64,000 nucleotides of DNA, taken from NCBI GenBank assembly GCA_023548195.1, contig JAJHZJ010000220.1, positions 1,309,279 to 1,373,278 on the forward strand. Reading direction: 5' to 3'. The notes below the pieces were generated by a model, which saw only the letters and a program-made list of their open reading frames with translations, did not search any database and was not told where the DNA came from. This DNA is from Bettongia penicillata ogilbyi (Eukaryota; Chordata; Mammalia; Diprotodontia; Potoroidae). The first letter of the stretch is position 1, and each line of letters starts with the position of its first letter. Of this stretch, positions 57,444-64,000 are shown one piece after another. A program made the translations under genes and the position numbers.

Positions 57444-60400
57444 GTTTTCTTTTGTTTTTTTTCAATTATTATTTTATTTGTTATCAGTGTTCTACAATCA
57501 CTTCCATATGACTTAGATTTTCCCCCTCCCTTATCTGACTTACACACTCACTCCCTCCATCCACAGAGACAGCATACAATTTTATATAGCTTCTACAATA
57601 CGTTCCTATTAAATACATTTTCACCTTAAACATGTTGCATAGAAGAATTAAAATTAACGGGAGAAATCATAAAACAACCCAAAGGTAATACAAAAGAAAA
57701 TGATATATTACATTCTCCAATAAAATTCCATAGTTCCTTCTCCGGATGTAGAAGGCATTTTGCCTTAAGAGACCATTGGGAATTTTTTAAGTCCTTGCAT
57801 TGCAATGATGCATTAAGTCTACCAGAAAAAAATCCTCACACACTGTGGCTATTGCTGTGTATACATTTCCCCTGGTTCTGCTCCTTTCACTCAGCATCAG
57901 TTCATATAAGTCTTTCCGGGCCTCTCTGAAGTCTTCCTGTTCATCATTTCTTACAGCACAATAGTATTCCATTGTATCCATACACTGCAATTTATTCAGC
58001 CATTGTACAATTGATGGGTATCCCCTTAATTCCCAGTTTCTGGCCAGTACAGAGTGAAACTATAAATATTTTTGTAGATGTGGGACCCTTTTCCATTTTT
58101 ATGATCTCTTGGGCATAGAGTCCTAGAAGCAGTATTGCTTGGTCAAAGGGTATGCACATTTTGTATGTAGTCCTTCAGTCATAGTTACAAATTGCTCTCC
58201 AGAATGGCTGGATCAGCCCCCAGCTCCATCAATAATGAACTAGTGCTCCAACTGTCCCACATCTTTTGCAACATTTATTGTCACCCTGTTTTGTTCATGT
58301 TAACCAATCTGATAGGAGTGATGATATCTCAAAATTGTTTTGATTACATCTCTCCAATCAATACTGATTTAGAGCATTTTTTCATATGATTATAGGTAGC
58401 TTTGATTTCTTCCTCTGAAAACTTCCTGTTCATATCCTTTCACCATTATCAGTTGGGGAAAGACTTGTATTCTTCTGTATTTGACTCACTTCTTTATATA
58501 TTCAAAAAATGAGGCCTTTATCACAGACACTGGTTGCAAAAATTCTTTCCTAGTTTTCTGCTTCGCTCCTAAACTTGCTTGCACTGGGTTGGTTTGTGCA
58601 AAAACTTTTCAATTGAATGTAATCGAAATCATCCATTTTGAACTTCGTAATGTTTTCTATCTCTTGTTTAGTCAAAAAGACTTCTCTTCTCCATAAATCT
58701 GACAAATACACTATCTCTTACTCCACTAATTTGTTTATAGTATCAATCATTATACCTAGATCATGTACCCATTTGGATTTAATTCTTTTACATGGTGTCA
58801 GGCATTAGTCTATGCCTAGTTTCTGCAACACTGTTTTCTAGTTTTCCCAACAACTTTTGTTGAAGCTCATGTCACAGAAGCTGGGGTCCTTGGGTTTATC
58901 AAACAGTAGATTGCTATACTCATTGACTACTCTGTCTTCAATATGTAACCTATTCAACTGGTCTGCCCTTCTGTGACTTAGCCAGTACCAAGTACTTTTG
59001 TTAATTGGTGCCTTATAATACACTTTGAGATCTGGTAGAGTTGGGTCACCTTTCCTAGCATTTCTTTTCATTAATTTCCTTAATATTCTGGATACTTTGT
59101 CCTTCCAGATGAACTTTTAGATTATTTTTTCTACCTCTAAAAAATAATTATCCAATTGTCTGATTGGTATGGCATTGCATAATAAATTAATTTGGGTAGA
59201 ATTGTCATTTTTATTATATTGACTGGACCCACCCATGAGCAACTAATGTTTTTCCACTTACTTAGATCTGATTTTATTTGTGCAAAAGGTGTTTTGTAAC
59301 TGTGTTCATATAGTCCCTAGGTTTGTTTTGACAGGTAACCTCCATTATATTTCATAGTGTCTGTCATAGCTCTAAATGGGATTTTTCTGTCTATATATTT
59401 GCTGTTCGACTTTACTAATAATATTTAGAAATGCAGAAGATTTGTGTGGGTTTATTTTGTAACCTGCCACTTTGCCAGTTTTGCTTATTATTTCCAGCAG
59501 TGTTTTACTTGTTTCTCTGGGATTCTCTAAGCATATCGTCATATCATCTGCAAAGTGTGATAACGTCGTTTCTTCTTTGCCTATCCTACTTCCTTCAATT
59601 TGTTTTTCTTTTCTTATTGCTACAGCTAACATTTTTAGTACCATAATGAATAATAGTAGTAATAATGAATGTTCCTGTTTCACCCCTGATCTTACTGGAA
59701 ATGCAATTACTTTCTCCCTATTGCATATAATGCTTGCTGAAGGTTTCAGATAAATACTGCTTATTATTTTATGGAGAGTTCAATTTATTCCTGTGTTCTC
59801 CAGTCTTTTCAATAGGAGTGGGTGCTGTATTTTATCAAAAGCTTTTCTGCGTCTATTGAGATAATCATGTGGTTTCTGGTGGTTTTGTTGTTGATATGAT
59901 CAATAATGTTACTAGTTTTTTCTAATATTGAACCAGTCCTGCATTCCTGGTATAAATCTTATCTAATCATAATGGATTGATTATTCTTGTGATAAGTTGC
60001 TGAATTCTTTTTACTTAAATATTTTTCAAAATTTTTGCATCTATGCTCATTAGAGAAATGGGTATATAATTTGTTTTCCTCTATTTTGTCTCTCCTTGGT
60101 TTAGGTACCAAAGCTATATTTGTATCAAAAAAAGAATTTGGGAGGAATCCTTCTTGCCCAATTTTCCCAAATAGTCTACAAAGAATTGGAATTAACTGTC
60201 ATTTAGATGTTTGACGGAATTCACTTTTGAATCTATCTGGCCCTGGAGATTTTTTCCTCGGGATTTCATTGATGTCTTCCTCAATTTCTTTCTCTGAGAT
60301 AGGGTTATTTAAGTATTCAACTTCCTCTATTATATCTTTTAAGATAACCATCCTTCTTATTTGGATGGTCAAATTTATGTGACTACAGTTGACCAAAGTA

Positions 60401-60538
60401 ATTTCTAATTATTGTTTTAATTTCCTCCTCATTGGAAGTGAGTTCCCCCATTTGATTTTTGATATTGGTAATTTGGTTTCCTTCTCTCTCTTTTTTAATC
60501 AAATTGATCAAATGTTTACCAATTTTATTGGTTTTTTT
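57444..60538 (-). mobile_element. L1 'H', 3' part
   Basis: Minus-strand L1. 3' end at the T-rich run near 57444, 3' UTR to about 57786, then ORF2 backwards through its C-terminal region, reverse transcriptase and linker to 60538, where HAL1 F interrupts it. Sequence resumes at 63475. It lies in HAL1 G and is therefore younger. Confidence 0.85.
57787..60538 (-). pseudogene. L1 H ORF2: reverse transcriptase and C-terminal region, broken
   Basis: ORF2 copies L1 RNA into DNA at the nicked target. Readable pieces, N to C: 60199-60396 ([13 protein letters not shown], the start of the RT domain); 59372-59683 (RT core with F-A-D-D-M, antisense FADD at 59543-59554, and G-Y-K-I-N); 58838-59071 (D-P-T-L-P-D-L-K-V-Y-Y, then L-L-F-D-K-P-K-D); 57787-57990 (M-E-Y-Y-C-A-V-R-N-D-E, the C-terminal end, stop at 57787). 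Between them are frameshifts and stops. The catalytic aspartates are kept, but no continuous enzyme is encoded. Confidence 0.85.
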
Positions 60539-60554
60539 CATAATACCAAATCTT
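60539..60554. repeat. Target-site duplication of HAL1 F (left copy)
   Basis: CATAATACCAAATCTT, identical to 63459-63474 (last two T may belong to the poly(T)). On the minus strand the right copy is preceded by TTT, giving TTT|AAGA, close to the usual L1 endonuclease site. Confidence 0.9.
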
Positions 60555-61483
60555 TTTTTTCAAAGTTACATGTTGAATTTATTTTAAAATTCTCTTTTTA
60601 AATAAAACTTTAAAATAAAATTTTAATTAAATTTAAACCTTAAAATAACTTTTTTTCTGTGTATATAAATTTGTATATTTAACTTTTTACATTCATTTTC
60701 ACAAAATTTTGGATTCCAAATTTTCTCCCCATTTGTCCCCTCCCCCCTCCCCAATACACTGAGCATTCTAATTTCCTCTATCACCAATCTGCCCTCTCTT
60801 CTAGCCTCCCTCCCTTCTCTTGTCCCCATCTTCTCTTTTGTCCTGTAGGGCCAGATGACTTTCTGTTCCACATTAACTGTATTTCTCATTTCCTAGTAGC
60901 AACAACAATACTAAACAGTTGCTCCTAAAACTTTGAGTTCCAAATTCTCCCCATCCCTCCCTCCTCACCCATTCCCTTTGGGAAGGCAGCCAATTCAATG
61001 TAGGCCATATTTGTGTAGTTTTGCAAATGACTTCCATAAGAGCCGTGTTATGTAATACTAACTATATTTCCCTCCATCCTATCCTGCCCACCATTGTTTC
61101 TATTCTGTCTTTTGATCCTGTCCCTCCCCAAGTGTTGACTTCAAATTGTTCCCTCCTCCCATTGCCCTCCCATCCATCATCCCCCCCACCCTGCTTATCT
61201 CCTTCTCCCCCACTTTCCTGTATTGTAAGATAGGTTTTCATATCAAAATAAGTGTGCATTTTATTCCTTCCTTTAGTCGAATGTGATAAGAGTATACTTT
61301 GTGTTTTTTCCTCAGCTCTCCTCTTTTTCCCTCCACTACAAGGTCTCCTGCTTGCCTCTTGAATGAGAGATAATTTACCCCATTCCATTTCCCCCTCTCT
61401 CCTCCCACTACATTTCTCTCTCACTGTTTACCTTAATTTCTTTATGATATGATCCCATCCTATTCAATCCACTCTGTGCTCTC

Positions 61484-61568
61484 TGTCTCTGTGTGTATCT
61501 GTGTACATACATGTGTACATGTGTGTGTGCGTGTGCGTGTGCATGTGTGTGTATGTGTGTGTGTGTAG
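61484..61568. repeat. GT-rich microsatellite in HAL1 F 3' UTR
   Basis: (TCTG)n and impure (GT)n with CATG/GTAC interruptions. Confidence 0.9.
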
Positions 61569-61683
61569 TCCCACTAACTACCGAGATACTGAAAAGTTTT
61601 AAGAGTTACAGATATTGTCTTTCCATGTAGGAATGTAAACAGTTCACCTTTGGCAAGTTCCTTTCTCTTTGATGTTTGCTTTT

Positions 61684-62798
61684 TCATGCTTCTTCTCGTT
61701 CTTGTGTTTGAAGGCCAAATTTTCTTTTTTTCTCTGGTCTTTTCATCAAGAATGCCTGAAAGTCCTCTATTTCATTGAAAGACCATATATTCCCTTGAAG
61801 TATTATATTCAGTTTTCCTGGGTAGCTGATTCTTGGTTTGAGTCCTAGTTCCTTTGACTTCTGGAATATCCTATTCCACACCCTTCAATTCCTTAATGTA
61901 GAAGCTGCTAGATCATCTTTTGTTATCCTGATTTTATTTCCACAATGCTTGATTTGTTTCTTTCTACCTGATTGCAATATTTTCTCCTTGACCTGGGAAT
62001 TCTGGAATTTGGCCACAATGTTCCGAGGAGTTTCTCTTTTTGTATCTCTTTCATGCCGTGATCAGTGAATTCCTTGAATACTTATTTTGCCCTCTAGTTC
62101 TAGAATCTCAGGGCAGTTTCCTTGATAATTTCATGAAAGATGATGTCTAGGCTCTCTTATTGTTCATGCCTTTCAGGTAGTCCCATAATTTTTAAATTTT
62201 CTCTCCTGGATCTCTTTTCCAGGTGAGTTGTTTTTCCAATGAGATATTTCACATTCTCTTCCATTTTTTCATTCTTTTGGTTTTGTTTTGTGATTTCTTG
62301 GTTTCTCATAAAGTCATTAGCGTCCATCTGTTCCATTCTAATTTTGAGAGAACTATTATCTTCAGTGAGCTTTTGAACCTCGTTTTCTATTTGGCTAATT
62401 CTGCTTGTGAAAGCGTTCTTCTCCTCATTGGCTTTTTGAACCTCTTTTGCCAATTGAGTGAGCCTATTTTTCAAGGTGTTATTTTCTTCAGCATTTTTTG
62501 GGGTCTCCTTTACCAAGGTATTGACCCGTTTTTCATGCTTTTCTTGCATCTCTCTCATTTCTCTTCCCAGTTTTTCCTCCTCCTGCCTAACATGATTTTC
62601 AAAATCCTTTTTGAGCTCTTCCTTGGCCTGAGACCATTGGATATCTATTTTGGGTGTTTGGTATACAGAGGCCTTGACTTCTACGTCTTTCCCTGATGGT
62701 AAGCATTGTTCCTCCTCATCAGAAATGAAAGAGGGAAACATCTGTTCACCAAGAAAGCAGCCTTCTATGGTCTTATTTTTCTTCCCTTTTCTGGGCAT
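61684..62798 (-). pseudogene. HAL1 F ORF1 (RNA-binding protein), frameshifted
   Basis: Likely start MPRKGKKNKTIEG at 62798: first ATG after the 5' UTR, basic N-terminus. Open for 213 residues: N-terminal tail (1-60), long coiled coil (about 60-200) with heptads such as L-K-N-R-L-T-Q-L-A-K-E-V and I-S-Q-I-E-N-E-V, then the RRM start R-R-E-N-L-K-I-M-G-L-P-E (about 199-210). A stop and frameshifts follow; the C-terminal domain is open again at 61684-61881 (R-I-S-Y-P-G-K-L) and ends E-E-A-stop. Total about 370 codons, near the size usual for L1 ORF1. It would have coated HAL1 RNA; this copy cannot make the full protein. Confidence 0.85.
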
Positions 62799-63458
62799 TT
62801 TTCCAGCCAGTTACTTGACTTCTGAGTTTCCTGTCCACCCCCACCTAGATTTGCCCAGGTAGTGCTTGTGGTCTGAGATTCAAATGCTGCTCCCCAGCCT
62901 CAGGGCTTTCAGTAGTGGGCGTGGCTGTTATTCAATGTGAGCTTAAGTTCTGGTGCTCAGGTGGGGGCAGGCCCACCTCCCAGGCTCAGTTCCCTCAGGG
63001 GGTTTATGAGGAGAACTTCAGTAGTGGATCTGAGGTCCTGCTTGCTTGGGTAGCCCAGGTTTGCTGCTGTCCCTGTCTTTGCCGCTGCCTCCCAAGGGAC
63101 TTGAGTTATGGAGACACCCCTCTCCCCTCTTAGCCAGCCCAGAAGTCTCTCTCACTGACCTGTAGCACCTGTGGGTAGAGGGACTTTTGCAGCTGCTGGA
63201 GGTTCTGTCCCTGAAGCCTGCTTTGATCTGCTCCTCTCGGGCCGTGTAGACTGGGCTGGGCTCTGCTGTCCAGTGCATGATGGACCTTTTGGGTCAGTTT
63301 TTCAGGGCTCTCTGGAACGGAAATCTTCTCCACTGCGTTGCTGCATGGCTTCCACTGCTCCAGAATGTGTGGGGAGTTCTTTTTTCAGGAAATTTATGAG
63401 CTGTGGATTCGGAGCTAGCATATGTGTCTTTCTACTCCACCATCTTGGCTCCTCCCCC
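62799..63458 (-). promoter_or_regulatory. 5' UTR / promoter of HAL1 F
   Basis: 660 nt, more GC-rich than the flanks. The terminal GGAGCCAAGATGGTGGAG (63455-63438) contains a YY1-like CAAGATGG, placed about 12 nt from the 5' end as in placental L1. Function is inferred from that similarity. Confidence 0.6.
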
Positions 63459-63474
63459 CATAATACCAAATCTT
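63459..63474. repeat. Target-site duplication of HAL1 F (right copy)
   Basis: CATAATACCAAATCTT, partner of 60539-60554. L1 H ORF2 homology continues directly after it. Confidence 0.9.
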
Positions 63475-64000
63475 AAACTTTTTTATTAGTTCATAGTTTC
63501 TTAATTTCAACTTTACTAACCTTTCCTTTCATTTTCAGTATTTCTAATTTGGTATTTGCTTGGGAATTTTCAATTAATTCTTTTTTGACGTTTATCAGCT
63601 GCATGCCCAATTTGTTGATCTCCTCTTTCTCTATTTTATTCATGTAAGCACTCAGAGATACAAAACTTCCCTTAAAAACTGCTTTTGCAGCATCCCATAA
63701 AATTTGGTGTGTTGTCTCATTGCCATTGTCTTCAATGAAGTTGATTGTTTCTATAATTTGTTGTTTACCTCACTTAGTATTTAGGATTATATTGTTTAGT
63801 TTGCAGTTAGTTTTTGGTTTGTGTTTTGATGGCCTTTGATTACACATAAGCTTTATTGCACTATGATCAGAGAAGGGTGAATTGACTATCTCTGCCTTTC
63901 TGCACTGGGTTGTGAGGTTATTATTTTTTTTTTATATGTGCCATGTACCACTAAGAAAAAGGTATTTTCCTTTCTATTCCTATTCAATTGTCTCCAGAGA
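63475..64000 (-). pseudogene. L1 H ORF2: linker and end of the endonuclease, cut by the window
   Basis: Continuation of L1 H beyond HAL1 F. Minus-strand coding similarity runs from the pre-RT linker (63475-63800) to the last part of the endonuclease; antisense 'tatgatcagagaagggtgaa' (about 63862-63881) codes for the P-F-S-D-H stretch with the catalytic Asp-His, matching N-A-P-F-S-D-H-N in L1 J. An indel with a T run at 63926-63935 breaks the frame. The window ends inside the domain, so the rest of ORF2, ORF1 and the 5' end are not visible. Confidence 0.8.

Larger units (their letters stand above)
60555..63458 (-). mobile_element. Complete HAL1-type element 'F'
   Basis: A 2904-bp minus-strand element inserted in L1 H with 16-bp perfect duplications. 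5' end GGGGGGAGGAGCCAAGATGG (63458 down), 5' UTR to 62799, single ORF1 (62798-61684), microsatellite (61484-61568), pyrimidine-rich 3' UTR, poly(A) (T run from 60555). No ORF2. It is the youngest of the G-H-F stack by nesting, and its ORF1 has the longest N-terminal open frame of any copy here. Confidence 0.88.

Noticed and set aside
62223..62696. 157-codon plus-strand open frame
   Set aside because: Antisense shadow of the HAL1 F ORF1 coiled coil, which has the recognisable protein features.

Overview
The window looks like gene-poor, AT-rich, CpG-poor intergenic DNA from a marsupial (metatherian) nuclear genome. The grounds are: tRNA-derived CORE-SINEs with the marsupial-type 3' half; LINE-1 (L1) copies with both ORF1 and ORF2; several ORF1-only 'half-L1' (HAL1-type) elements; decayed L2 and MIR; endogenous retrovirus (ERV) pieces; and long microsatellites. 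American and Australian marsupials cannot be told apart by reading alone. I see no host protein-coding gene, no tRNA or rRNA gene and no CpG island. Every coding-like stretch I can identify is a broken retroelement ORF.

Layout. 1-7520: a minus-strand pile of HAL1/L1 copies: HAL1 'A' (1-1325), an L1 3' end (1330-2325), and HAL1 'C' (2431-6745), which is split by a near-complete HAL1 'B' (2545-5481); HAL1/L1 'D' follows (6775-7520). 7582-11945: a minus-strand retroposed copy of an ERV transcript. It starts at R-U5, has a tRNA-Phe-type primer-binding site, ends in R plus poly(A), and is bounded by a 16-bp duplication. 11946-16560: mostly unique DNA with L2/MIR remnants and a SINE piece. 16560-20949: L1 'J' (minus), with 5' end, ORF1, an unusually long spacer, an uninterrupted endonuclease domain and a large internal ORF2 deletion. 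20950-21879: unique DNA. 21880-25479: complete HAL1 'K' (plus) with target-site duplication (TSD). 25785-38756: L2, MIR, an old L1, a SINE, an ancient unclassified repeat and a roughly 700-nt polypyrimidine tract. 38757-40126: HAL1 'E' (minus), then a full SINE. 40434-52890: SINE fragments, microsatellites, old L1 and HAL1 copies and a solo LTR. 52890-64000: a nested stack: HAL1 'G' (minus) holds an L1 3' fragment 'I' (plus, TSD) and is cut by L1 'H' (minus, running off the window end), which itself holds complete HAL1 'F' (minus, 16-bp TSD).

How the parts relate. HAL1 copies encode only ORF1, the RNA-binding coiled-coil protein, so they must have used ORF2 made by L1s such as H and J. The same L1 machinery most likely made the ERV copy, since it has a poly(A) tail and a TSD of LINE type. 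Nesting gives an insertion order: G is older than H and I, H is older than F, and C is older than B.

Most promising leads: (1) the processed ERV transcript with a tRNA-Phe primer-binding site; (2) an inverted repeat of up to 10 bp starting 2-10 nt after the ORF1 stop, shared by L1 and HAL1 copies; (3) the 582-nt ORF1-ORF2 spacer of L1 J; (4) the uninterrupted L1 endonuclease reading frame next to a large deletion; (5) a 5'-terminal motif matching the start of placental L1. Element edges are read by eye and are good to about 10-30 bp unless a TSD is given.
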